From the NCBI RefSeq assembly GCF_036965165.1, contig NZ_JBALOX010000052.1, forward strand, positions 1 to 47,363: a stretch of DNA of 47,363 bases, in the 5' to 3' direction. A program made the position numbers and the translations under genes. A model generated the notes under the pieces. It had not been told where the DNA came from. It worked only from the letters and a program-made list of their open reading frames with translations, and did no database searches. The DNA comes from Ferdinandcohnia sp036965165. Lineage in GTDB: Bacteria > Bacillota > Bacilli > Bacillales > Bacillaceae_L. The first letter of the stretch is position 1; each line of letters opens with the position of its first letter. This document shows, one piece after another, positions 24,617 to 33,109 of this stretch.

Positions 24617-25344
24617 CACTCCATACAACGAATTTAACAACGTATCATGGTAGAGTTAGAGGAATTGATGGAATTAATCTAGTTGTGAACCCTGGTGAAA
24701 TCATTTCGATAATCGGAGCGAATGGTGCGGGGAAAAGCACCTTGCTTGGAACGATTTCTGGAATCTATAAGCCAACAGTAGGTGAAGTCTTTTATAATGA
24801 AACAGCTATAACGAAAGTGAAGTCTCATAAGGTAGTAGAACATGGAATTTCTCTCGTTCCTGAGGGGAGGCAAATCTTTTCAAGCCTAACAGTCAAAGAA
24901 AATCTGATTCTAGGAATGTATTTCAAATACCGAAAAGAAAAGCAATTGGTCGCCTCAAAAATAGATCGAATGATTGAAATATTTCCGGGTTTGCAAAAAC
25001 ATATGAATAGTATTGCCGGAACTTTGAGTGGAGGAGAACAGCAAATGTTAGCCATCGCAAGGGCGTTGATGTCTGATCCAAAAGTGATCCTTCTAGATGA
25101 GCCATCAATGGGGCTTGCACCGTTAATTGTTAAAGAAATCCTCGATATTATGAAGCAAATTAGGGATGAGTTCGGGGCAATGGTAATCCTAGTTGAACAA
25201 AATGTGAAAGCAGCCTTAAGTGTTGCTGACCGTGCATATGTAATGGATCGTGGTAAATTTGTTCTTGAAGGAAAGGCAGATGAATTAATCCAAAATCCAT
25301 TGGTTCAATCCACCTATTTGGGATATACAGAAAATGTAATATAG
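24613..25344 (+). CDS. Liv-type ABC ATPase (LivF family)
   Basis: A 243-residue second ATPase. Walker A is GANGAGKST near residue 38, the signature is LSGGEQQMLAIARAL and Walker B is VILLDEPSMGLAP. The segment HGISLVPEGRQIFSSLTVKENLILG is typical of LivF. It starts in an ATGA overlap with the LivG-type gene and completes the importer. The acyl-CoA dehydrogenase gene follows after 13 bases. Confidence 0.93.
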   Translation: MTLHTTNLTTYHGRVRGIDGINLVVNPGEIISIIGANGAGKSTLLGTISGIYKPTVGEVFYNETAITKVKSHKVVEHGISLVPEGRQIFSSLTVKENLILGMYFKYRKEKQLVASKIDRMIEIFPGLQKHMNSIAGTLSGGEQQMLAIARALMSDPKVILLDEPSMGLAPLIVKEILDIMKQIRDEFGAMVILVEQNVKAALSVADRAYVMDRGKFVLEGKADELIQNPLVQSTYLGYTENVI

Positions 25345-25357
25345 AAGGGTGATAAAA

Positions 25358-26482
25358 ATGAGCTTTATCGTAACAGACGAACAGCAAACAATAAGGAGCT
25401 TTGCACGTGACATCGCTAGGAATGAAATTACACCTTTTGCAAGGCAATGTGATGAAGAAGAAGAATTTCCACTTGAAATTTTGAAAAGGCTACATGAGGT
25501 CGGCTTATCAAATCTAGGAATACCAGAAGAATATGGTGGACCAGGCATTGATAAGCTGTCTCACGCTTTAATTGTTGAAGAAATAGCAAGGGCGTGTGCG
25601 AGTGTTGCAACAAGTATCGAGGCAAATTCCCTTTCAGCATATCCGATCCTTGTCGGCGGGAGTGAAGAACTTAAGAAAAAATATCTCACACAACTTACAA
25701 GAGAAGGAAAGTTAGCTGCGTTTGCCTTGACCGAACCAGGTGCTGGAAGTGATGTTAGTTCATTGAAAACAACTGCCATTAAAAATGGAGACGAGTACAT
25801 TTTAAACGGAGAAAAATGCTTTATAACAAATGCAAGCTATGCCGACTTTTTTGTTGTGTTAGTAAATGTAAAGGAAAGTGGTTTCACTGCCTTCGTAGTA
25901 GAAAGAGAATCAGAAGGGTTAGAGGTTGGTGTAAAGGAGAAAAAGCTTGGTTTACGTGCCTCTAATACAGCTTCTGTTATTTTCGAAGACGTTCGCGTCC
26001 CTGCTTCGAACTTAATTGGCGAAGAAGGCGCTGGTTTTAAAATTTTTTTACAAGGGCTCATGAATGCTAGACCTATGGTAGGAGCTCAAGCTGTAGGGAT
26101 TGCTCAAGCTGCCTATGAAGATGCGCTTGCTTATTCAAAAGAAAGAAGCCAATTTGGAAAACCAATATCGAATCTCCAGGCGATCCAATTCATGCTGGCA
26201 GACATGGCCATGAATATAGAGGCAGCAAGGCTCCTAGTTCATCAAGCTGTCCATTTTTTCCAATCGGGTACACCATCCATCAAGCATGCTTCCTTTGCAA
26301 AGTGCTTTGCTTCTGATACCGCGATGAAGGTAGCAACAGATGCCGTCCAAATCTTTGGGGGCTATGGATTTATTCGTGATTATCCGGTAGAGAAATATTT
26401 TAGAGATGCAAAAATCATGCAAATTTACGAAGGAACCAATCAAATTCAAAGAGTCGTGATTGCTAAAGAGATTCTTAAATAA
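25358..26482 (+). CDS. Acyl-CoA dehydrogenase
   Basis: A 374-residue FAD enzyme for the first step of beta-oxidation. Family segments are AFALTEPGAGSDVSSLKTTA and NGEKCFITNASYADFFVV. The C-terminal part GGYGFIRDYPVEKYFRDAKIMQIYEGTNQIQR contains the catalytic glutamate (E358). ATG 25358 has AAGGGTG 7 bases upstream. With the hydratase, dehydrogenase, thiolase and ligase of this cluster it completes one full oxidation cycle. Chain preference is not readable. Confidence 0.93.
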   Translation: MSFIVTDEQQTIRSFARDIARNEITPFARQCDEEEEFPLEILKRLHEVGLSNLGIPEEYGGPGIDKLSHALIVEEIARACASVATSIEANSLSAYPILVGGSEELKKKYLTQLTREGKLAAFALTEPGAGSDVSSLKTTAIKNGDEYILNGEKCFITNASYADFFVVLVNVKESGFTAFVVERESEGLEVGVKEKKLGLRASNTASVIFEDVRVPASNLIGEEGAGFKIFLQGLMNARPMVGAQAVGIAQAAYEDALAYSKERSQFGKPISNLQAIQFMLADMAMNIEAARLLVHQAVHFFQSGTPSIKHASFAKCFASDTAMKVATDAVQIFGGYGFIRDYPVEKYFRDAKIMQIYEGTNQIQRVVIAKEILK

Positions 26483-26554
26483 TAATTTCTAAGAAGGAAT
26501 ATCGTTCATAAAGTGGAATTAATATAGTAAACATAGGATGGGGTGGTGATTCAT

Positions 26555-28753
26555 TTGGAATTAACGCACGAACGTGAGAAGTTAATGAAAAAAATTGATA
26601 ATCATTTACGAACAATGGCGCGCCACCTTGTTACATTTGACACCATTCAAGAAACACTAGATTACTTGTTAGAAGGTTTTTATAAGGAATATGCATGTGA
26701 TTTAGTGGGAGTCGTCCTCTATGAAAAAGGAAGACTTGTCCCCAAGGTCTGGAAGGGTGAACAGTACACAATTGATAAATCACTCCACTTAGATGTCAGT
26801 GACTGCTCGCCAAAACTCCTTAAGAATGCTTTATGGTGGCAGAAGGATAAGCATGAAGAGGCAAACTGCGCCTTTCATTCTGCAATGAAAAATGAAAATC
26901 TATCAACATGGTTTACAGTCCCCCTACATAACCTAAATGAAAGCTTTGGTCTTTGCATCATTGGCTTTAATGAATTTATTCCATTAATAACAGAAGCAGA
27001 ACAAATATTTACAGAGTTTGGGCACGATGTCGCATCATCATTGGTCCTTGCTCGAGAGAAAGAAAATCAAAAAAGAAAAATGAAGGGAATTGAGTGGATT
27101 AAAGAGAACATCCTCCCAAACTCTTCGATTGATCACATCATCGAAAAGGTTGTTGAACGAGCTTGTAAAGGAACCGGGGCAAGTGGTGCTTGCGTCTATT
27201 TATACGATGAAGAAAATACATGCTTCGACCTCCATCCTCCGTGGTATGGGCCAGTTGGACACCCTATCAAAATTCAAATCAACTCAAATAAATCACTAGA
27301 CCTTTATTTTCCTTCTGTGGAAGAATCAGGAGGAACTGAACTAACCGTTCCATTACTTGTAAATTTAAAGACAATTGGAGTTATTTACGTTACAACGTGT
27401 GGGGAAGGCCATTTTACCGAAGAAGACTTGGAATTTCTGAAATTTGTTTCGGATTTCGTTTCCATGCAAATCGAAAATGCAAGACTTTATAAGTTTGAAT
27501 ATGAAAGCAAAAAAAGTCTTGAAACCATTCTAGAGCATCAACAGGAATTAGTGAAAAAGACAGTAAAAGGTGCAGATTTAATTGAGATTACAAATACGAT
27601 AAGCCCCATGATTGATAGTACCGTATTCTTGTATGATCGATTTATGAATCCAATTACCTCAAAGATAAAAGGAGAGGAAAAGCACCTCCAAAACAAATAC
27701 CAAAATGAAATCATGAATATGAAAAAAGAGATCACAAACTTAAGTACCGAAGACCTACAAATAACAGTGAACGAAACGGTGTTGCATGTACTTCCCATTT
27801 TACAAGGAAATAAAGCTCTCGGATATTTAATCGTAAGTTTATTTCAGAAAAAAATGCATCGTCTCATTCGTCTTACAATTGATTATGTTTTAAATGTGTA
27901 CGCAATTGAATTTATTAAACAAAGGCTAGTATTGGATACGAAAGAACAAATCCAGGAGGGCTTCATCAATCAATTGTTCACTGAGTCGATTGAAAATCCT
28001 GAGAAAATCATTCAATATGCGACATTAACCAATTGGAATATTCTTGAACCCCATACAGTTGTTGTAGTTTCGTTTTTTATAGAGGATGACTCTGGGGAAA
28101 ATGTTGTGGCGATTGAAGCAATAAAATCAAGAGTATGGGATCAAATTAAGTCTGAATTATCCTTTCACTTTTCAAACATAATTTTTAGTCGAAAAGGTGA
28201 TGATTATATCAGCATTGTTCAATCGCCAAGAGAGAAAAATTTTTGGGAACGACTTTATAAAAACTTATTAGAATCAACAAGAAAAGAGAAGATTACAGCA
28301 TTTGTCGGAATCGGAGGGAGTACATCTACACTAGAAGACTACTATGATAGTTTCATGAAAGCCTCCAAAGCTAAAAATGTTATTATGAATCGTAAACCTG
28401 ATGGTGGCTATGCAGTATATGATGACCTTGGGGCCTACACCATTTTAAGCAATACAAGTGATGTACAGTCAGCCAGAATTTTCATCAAGAAAAACCTTGG
28501 GGTTTTAATTCAGTATTCAGAAAAAAACAATGTTGATCTATTTGGAACATTGAAGGTTTTCCTACTTCATAATGGAAACGTAAGAGAAGCCTCAAATGCA
28601 TTATATATTCATAGAAGTACACTTGAATATCGAATTGACCGGATTGCTGAACTATTAAACGTAGATTTAAATGATGCAGAAATAAGGTTTGAGCTTTTAA
28701 TGGCTTATAAATTATATAATCTCTTTGACTTCGATTCTTCTGAACTAGTCTAA
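26555..28753 (+). CDS. GAF-domain PucR/CdaR-type transcriptional regulator
   Basis: A large cytosolic regulator of about 732 residues. Two GAF-like sensory domains lie near residues 30-165 and 185-325. A central region follows, similar to the PucR/CdaR GGDEF-like part (ITAFVGIGGSTSTLEDYYDSFMKASKA). The C-terminal PucR helix-turn-helix is LKVFLLHNGNVREASNALYIHRSTLEYRIDRIAELL. Such proteins activate catabolic operons in response to small molecules, so it is the likely regulator of the adjacent acid-degradation genes. The start is uncertain: TTG 26555 is best placed after GGGTGGTGA, but GTG 26543 or 26546 is possible. There are no membrane segments. Confidence 0.82.
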   Translation: MELTHEREKLMKKIDNHLRTMARHLVTFDTIQETLDYLLEGFYKEYACDLVGVVLYEKGRLVPKVWKGEQYTIDKSLHLDVSDCSPKLLKNALWWQKDKHEEANCAFHSAMKNENLSTWFTVPLHNLNESFGLCIIGFNEFIPLITEAEQIFTEFGHDVASSLVLAREKENQKRKMKGIEWIKENILPNSSIDHIIEKVVERACKGTGASGACVYLYDEENTCFDLHPPWYGPVGHPIKIQINSNKSLDLYFPSVEESGGTELTVPLLVNLKTIGVIYVTTCGEGHFTEEDLEFLKFVSDFVSMQIENARLYKFEYESKKSLETILEHQQELVKKTVKGADLIEITNTISPMIDSTVFLYDRFMNPITSKIKGEEKHLQNKYQNEIMNMKKEITNLSTEDLQITVNETVLHVLPILQGNKALGYLIVSLFQKKMHRLIRLTIDYVLNVYAIEFIKQRLVLDTKEQIQEGFINQLFTESIENPEKIIQYATLTNWNILEPHTVVVVSFFIEDDSGENVVAIEAIKSRVWDQIKSELSFHFSNIIFSRKGDDYISIVQSPREKNFWERLYKNLLESTRKEKITAFVGIGGSTSTLEDYYDSFMKASKAKNVIMNRKPDGGYAVYDDLGAYTILSNTSDVQSARIFIKKNLGVLIQYSEKNNVDLFGTLKVFLLHNGNVREASNALYIHRSTLEYRIDRIAELLNVDLNDAEIRFELLMAYKLYNLFDFDSSELV

Positions 28754-28806
28754 ATATGTAACAAGACAAACTTTTTGTTACTAAATGAAAACGCTCTATA
28801 AATATA

Positions 28807-28836
28807 TTGACAGCTTATTAGGAGTAGGCTTATATT
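28807..28836 (+). promoter_or_regulatory. Sigma-A-like promoter before the GC-rich ligase
   Basis: TTGACA (28807-28812), an 18-base spacer and TATATT (28831-28836). It lies 80 bases before the TTG start. A short dyad GTAACAA/TTGTTAC (28758-28781) upstream may end the regulator transcript. Confidence 0.5.
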
Positions 28837-28916
28837 CAGGATAAAGATTCTTTGTTTTTAGAATATTGTGTACTTTTGAGAAGAATAAAAATAGACGTGA
28901 AAGGACTGAGATCAAT

Positions 28917-30434
28917 TTGAGAACAAACACCATAGCTGGGGCCGTCCGTCGTACGGCTGCACGGGTCCCACATAATACTGCCCTTGTGTTCGATGACAGG
29001 GAGTGGAGTTACCGCGAACTAGACATGGCGGTCACGCGTATTGCACGTAAACTGCGTGAACAGGGAGTGGAAAAGGGAGACCGAGTTGCCTCCTACGGTA
29101 AAAACTCCGATCTGTACGTTCTACTGTTTCTGGCCACTGCACGTATAGGAGCCATTCACGTTCCGGTAAACTTCCAGCTTCGAGCCGGGGAACTCGACTA
29201 CATTCTCGGAGATTCCAATCCAACGTTCGTAATCGCTGACCGAGACCTCGCAAATGCAATCTCCCAGACAAAGTCGAACAGCCATCGGCAAATCCTGCAA
29301 TTTGAGGACGAAATCCTGGAGTGGGCTTTCAGTAAAGACAGCCGTCCTGTTGAAGATGATGAGTTTGAAGTCGAGGACACGGATATCGCTCAGTTACTTT
29401 ACACCTCGGGCACTACGTCAGATCCAAAAGGTGCAATCATGACGCATCGTGCTCTGATGCACCACTATATGAGTTGCATCCAGGGTCTGGACATCAAGGA
29501 GTCAGATCGTGCACTACACTGTCTGCCTCTCTACCACTCTGCGCAAATGCATGTTTTCATGCTGCCGGCACTGTTGGTGGGTGGATGGAACAAGGTGCTT
29601 CCTGCTCCCGAGGCCGATGCTGTGCTTAAAACCATGGAACAAGACGCAATCACATCGTTCTTCGCCGCTCCTACTATTTGGGTTTCAATCGCGAATCACG
29701 ATGATCTGACATCGCGGGACCTCGGGAAACTACGGAAGGCCTATTATGGTGCTTCGATTATGCCTGGGCCAATACTCGAACGACTGCAAAAGTGTCTGCC
29801 AGAGCTCGGTTTTTACAATGTGTTCGGCCAGTCTGAGATGGGGCCAGCCTGTACGGTCCTGCGTCCTGAGGAGCATGCGGACCACTCTGGTTCCGCAGGA
29901 AGACCAATGCTCTTCGTTGAGGCGCGGGTCGTAGATGACGAAGGTAATTGTGTGCCCACTGGCGAACTTGGCGAAATTGTGTACCGCTCGCCACAGCTGT
30001 GTCTAGGCTACTGGAACAAAAGTGAAGCCACAGCCAAGGCATTCGCTGGTGGTTGGTTCCACTCTGGAGATCTCGTGAGGCAGGACGAGAACGGATACAT
30101 CGAGGTTATCGATCGGGTAAAGGATGTCATCAACACAGGAGGTGTGCTGGTGGCTTCCCGCCAGATAGAGGACTGCATTTACGAGTTGACTCAGGTTGCT
30201 GAAGTCGCGGTTGTCGGTATACCAGATGAAAAGTGGATCGAGGCGGTTACTGCCTTCGTTGTAATCAAAGCTCCAGTGTCTGAGGAGGAAATCCTTCAGC
30301 ATGTCAGAAACAAGTTAGCCAGCTACAAGGTGCCAAAGAGGGTAGAGTTCGTAGACGAATTGCCGCGAAATGCCAGCGGTAAAATTCTCAAACGTCAGCT
30401 GCGGCATGTCGGTGATTCAAAGAGCGCTACTTGA
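28917..30434 (+). CDS. Acyl-CoA ligase (AMP-binding), second copy, GC-rich
   Basis: A 505-residue ANL-family ligase. Motifs are LLYTSGTTSDPKGAIMTH, FGQSEMGP, FHSGDL, DRVKDVINTGGVLVASRQIED and LPRNASGKILKRQLR with the catalytic Lys. TTG 28917 has GAAAGGA about 11 bases upstream; the open frame continues back to TTG 28866. The coding sequence is visibly richer in G and C than its neighbours (sampled lines about 50%), with many CGT, CGG, GTC and CTG codons, while the flanks are AT-rich. This suggests the gene came from a higher-GC donor. The NTGGVLVASRQIED segment resembles FadD13-like ligases. Its substrate may be the same acid as in the main cluster or a related one. Confidence 0.87.
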   Translation: MRTNTIAGAVRRTAARVPHNTALVFDDREWSYRELDMAVTRIARKLREQGVEKGDRVASYGKNSDLYVLLFLATARIGAIHVPVNFQLRAGELDYILGDSNPTFVIADRDLANAISQTKSNSHRQILQFEDEILEWAFSKDSRPVEDDEFEVEDTDIAQLLYTSGTTSDPKGAIMTHRALMHHYMSCIQGLDIKESDRALHCLPLYHSAQMHVFMLPALLVGGWNKVLPAPEADAVLKTMEQDAITSFFAAPTIWVSIANHDDLTSRDLGKLRKAYYGASIMPGPILERLQKCLPELGFYNVFGQSEMGPACTVLRPEEHADHSGSAGRPMLFVEARVVDDEGNCVPTGELGEIVYRSPQLCLGYWNKSEATAKAFAGGWFHSGDLVRQDENGYIEVIDRVKDVINTGGVLVASRQIEDCIYELTQVAEVAVVGIPDEKWIEAVTAFVVIKAPVSEEEILQHVRNKLASYKVPKRVEFVDELPRNASGKILKRQLRHVGDSKSAT

Positions 30435-30550
30435 GTCTGTTTAACTTTTCTTGTTTTTTGGATTCCATTCTTTACTCAGCTTATCTCTTTTCTAATTTTC
30501 CTTCATTACTACATTTTACTAACTAATAATAAAGCAAAGGAGGGGATCTG

Positions 30551-31036
30551 ATGGAAGAGACTGTTTTACAGGCAATTCAAGATGAATATCCAGATGATTT
30601 TGCGTGGTGTTATGGGTGTGGCAGGTTAAATAACGATGGTCATCATTTTCGCACATGCTGGGATGGGGAAAATACCCTTACAATTTATATGCCAAAGCCA
30701 GAACACACAGCTATTCCAGGTATTGTTTATGGAGGCCAAATCGCATCCTTGATTGATTGTCATGGAACAGGTTCAGCTTCACTGGCATTACACCGAAAAA
30801 ATGGTCATGAAGTTGGCAGTGGGGTAGAACCTCCTAGGTTTGTAACGGCTTCATTAAAAGTTGATTTTATCAAACCTACACCACAGGATGTACCATTAAA
30901 AGCGATTGGGAAGGTAACAGAAATCCATCCAAAGAAATGGAAAGTGGAAACAGAAGTATTTGCAAAAGATACACTTTGTGCGCGTGGGGAAGTAATTGCT
31001 GTTGTAATGCCAGCTACATTTGCCAAAAAGGATTGA
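30551..31036 (+). CDS. PaaI-family hotdog thioesterase
   Basis: A 161-residue hotdog protein. An N-terminal WCYGCGRLNNDGHHFR motif, as in THEM4/PaaI-like thioesterases, precedes the core GIVYGGQIASLIDCHGTGSASLAL and FVTASLKVDFIKPTP. It would hydrolyse an acyl-CoA and could release CoA from dead-end intermediates of the neighbouring pathway. AAAGGAGGGG lies before the ATG. The terminator at 31063 closes the unit. Confidence 0.82.
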   Translation: MEETVLQAIQDEYPDDFAWCYGCGRLNNDGHHFRTCWDGENTLTIYMPKPEHTAIPGIVYGGQIASLIDCHGTGSASLALHRKNGHEVGSGVEPPRFVTASLKVDFIKPTPQDVPLKAIGKVTEIHPKKWKVETEVFAKDTLCARGEVIAVVMPATFAKKD

Positions 31037-31062
31037 GATTGTAGGTATTTTTATTATTAACT

Positions 31063-31090
31063 AAAAGCACTGCTTTGGGAGTGCTTTTTG
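31063..31090 (+). terminator. Rho-independent terminator
   Basis: AAAAGCACT (31063-31071) pairs with AGTGCTTTT (31080-31088), followed by T. It closes the catabolic region after the thioesterase gene. Confidence 0.85.
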
Positions 31091-31113
31091 ATATGCATAT
31101 TATTCAACAGTTA

Positions 31114-31150
31114 GAGTGGATGGTATATATTATACAAAAGTGGATGGTAT
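31114..31150 (+). promoter_or_regulatory. Direct repeats, candidate MocR/GabR operator
   Basis: AGTGGATGGTAT occurs at 31114-31125 and again at 31139-31150, 25 bases apart. Each copy ends in TGGTAT, the complement of ATACCA, the half-site known for Bacillus GabR. A MocR-type regulator gene lies about 330 bases downstream and a TATAAT-like box at 31170-31175. Confidence 0.5.
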
Positions 31151-31248
31151 CTAGAAGGAATTCTTCCTATATAATAGGTATTTGGAAATAGTTTTAAAGA
31201 AGAACGCATTTTGTGCCGAAGTCACATCCAACTTCTGTGAGGTGTATT

Positions 31249-31440
31249 ATGAAGATATTAATTGCTTTGGTTTTAATTATTGGAGTAATTTCCTTAATAG
31301 CAACACTTTTAGTTGCTGGAAAAGGTGATGCCAATTATAGCGGCGCAGCGAAGAGGAATACCACTAATTTAACACTAATCTATGTTGTCATTATTCTTTT
31401 GGCTGTTATCGCTTTAGCTATTTATATAGTAAGATTGTAG
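31249..31440 (+). CDS. Small two-helix membrane protein
   Basis: A 63-residue protein with two membrane segments (residues 2-21 and 41-62) joined by GKGDANYSGAAKRNTTNLT. ATG 31249 follows GTGAGGTG; a longer in-frame start at 31213 has no ribosome binding site. It lies between the direct repeats and the MocR gene, 40 bases before the latter, so the two are probably cotranscribed. The function is unknown. Confidence 0.65.
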   Translation: MKILIALVLIIGVISLIATLLVAGKGDANYSGAAKRNTTNLTLIYVVIILLAVIALAIYIVRL

Positions 31441-31480
31441 TTTGAAATGCTTATCTTATAACTGTAAGGAATGTTTAATT

Positions 31481-32914
31481 ATGGACTGGAAACCTGATCG
31501 AAAAGCAAAGAGAGCAATCTACAAGCAGCTTGCGGAATACATTGAAAATGGGATAGCAGATGGTACATTCCCGCCGGATAAGCCTTTGCCTTCCGAAAGA
31601 TATCTGGCAAAGGAAATAAATATAAACAGAAGTACGGTTGTAGCAGCATATGATGAATTAGAATCTAACGGACTTGTCAAAAGAACCCGAGGGAGCGGTA
31701 CAACGATAAGTAAAGATATATGGGGAAATACGAAAACAAGAATACCTAGCTGGAATCGATATGTTGAAGCGGGTTCCTTTTTACCAAACTTGCCTGTCAC
31801 ACAAAAGATTCGTAAAGAAACAGAAGCCCATAATCTAATAAATCTAGCGAGTGGGGAATTGTCAGAGGATCTTTTTCCCATAAAGGCCTTACGGTATATC
31901 ACATCTACAAGATCGTATGCTGGTCGTATTCGGTATGATCACCCGCAAGGAAATAGGATTTTAAGAGAAACAATTGCCGCTCACGTTGAAAAATATAGAA
32001 GAATTGAGTGTAATCCTAGTTCCATTCTGATCACTTCTGGTGCTCAGCAGGCTTTACATTTAGTCGTTCAATGCCTCCTAAAGCCTGGAGATGCTGTTGC
32101 AATCGAAGAACCATCTTATCATTATAGTCTTCCAATCTTTAAATCAGCGGGACTTAAAACATATTTTTTACCCGTTCACAAAGACGGTGTAAATCCAGAA
32201 GATCTCGTTTCTTTATACAAAAAGCATCGAATCAAAATGATCTTTCTTAATCCAATCTTTCAAAATCCTACGGGCACATTACTTAATGAAAATAGAAGAA
32301 AGAGGATCTTGGAAATTTCATCTGAATATGGAATTCCTGTTGTTGAAGATGACCCATACAGTTTAACCTCTTTTAGTGGCGAACCAATCTCAACTTTAAA
32401 ATCCATGGATGTTCATGGCAATGTCTTATATATTAGTTCATTGTCTAAAATTGTTGCATCAGGCTTACGAATCGGATGGATAATCGGTCCAAAACCTGTT
32501 ATTGAAAGACTATCTGATGCTAAGCAGCAGATTGATTTTGGACATGCAAGTTTCACGCAATGGATTGCCAATGATTTTTTAGAATCAGACGAATTTGATA
32601 CACATATTAAAAACTTACGTTTACAATTAAAAAATCGAAGAGACCAAATTGTTTTCAGTCTATCCGAGTTTTTAGGGGAACAGGTTGAATACCATATCCC
32701 TGAAGGTGGTATTCATATTTGGTGTAAAGTGAATGGGGAGTTTAGTGAAATACAACTATTGGAAGAGTCTATAAAGAGGGGTGTTATTTATGTCCCTGGT
32801 TCCACAATGGGCTCAAATAAGAATTATATTCGATTTACATTTGCCAGAGAAAATGAGAAAAACATTCATGAAGGGATCAGAAGATTTGCAAGTGCACTGC
32901 TAACTGTAAAGTAA
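31481..32914 (+). CDS. MocR-family regulator (GntR DNA-binding plus aminotransferase-like domain)
   Basis: A 477-residue PLP-dependent transcription factor. The GntR winged helix is at residues 8-75 (IYKQLAEYIENGIADGTFPPDKPLPSERYLAKEININRSTVVAAYDELESNGLV). The fold-type I aminotransferase domain has LITSGAQQALHLVVQCLLKPGD, the cofactor region VVEDDPYS and the PLP lysine K323 in SSLSKIVASGLRIGW. The family includes GabR and PdxR. ATG 31481 (MDWKPDRKAK) follows GTAAGGA. The direct repeats at 31114-31150 look like its operator, suggesting autoregulation together with the small membrane protein. A vitamin B6 or amino-compound signal is possible. Confidence 0.9.
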   Translation: MDWKPDRKAKRAIYKQLAEYIENGIADGTFPPDKPLPSERYLAKEININRSTVVAAYDELESNGLVKRTRGSGTTISKDIWGNTKTRIPSWNRYVEAGSFLPNLPVTQKIRKETEAHNLINLASGELSEDLFPIKALRYITSTRSYAGRIRYDHPQGNRILRETIAAHVEKYRRIECNPSSILITSGAQQALHLVVQCLLKPGDAVAIEEPSYHYSLPIFKSAGLKTYFLPVHKDGVNPEDLVSLYKKHRIKMIFLNPIFQNPTGTLLNENRRKRILEISSEYGIPVVEDDPYSLTSFSGEPISTLKSMDVHGNVLYISSLSKIVASGLRIGWIIGPKPVIERLSDAKQQIDFGHASFTQWIANDFLESDEFDTHIKNLRLQLKNRRDQIVFSLSEFLGEQVEYHIPEGGIHIWCKVNGEFSEIQLLEESIKRGVIYVPGSTMGSNKNYIRFTFARENEKNIHEGIRRFASALLTVK

Positions 32915-32927
32915 AGGAAACACTGAT

Positions 32928-32959
32928 AAGCTAATTCCTAAAATAGGGAATTAGCTTTT
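32928..32959 (+). terminator. Rho-independent terminator after the MocR gene
   Basis: AAGCTAATTCC (32928-32938) and GGAATTAGCTT (32947-32957) form an 11-bp stem followed by TT. The T-run is short. Confidence 0.7.
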
Positions 32960-33055
32960 ATATTGACATAAGAAATAAATACGTTTTTAACATGTTTGGC
33001 TTATCCATCCATACATTCATCAATCCTCATAAAAACCTACAAAAAATAAAGGTAT

Positions 33056-33085
33056 TTGACGATAATTGTCTAATTACTAGATAAT
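33056..33085 (+). promoter_or_regulatory. Sigma-A-like promoter of the histidine kinase gene
   Basis: TTGACG (33056-33061), an 18-base spacer and GATAAT (33080-33085), 25 bases before the ATG. Confidence 0.45.
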
Positions 33086-33109
33086 TATAACTATTTTGTG
33101 AGGGATACG

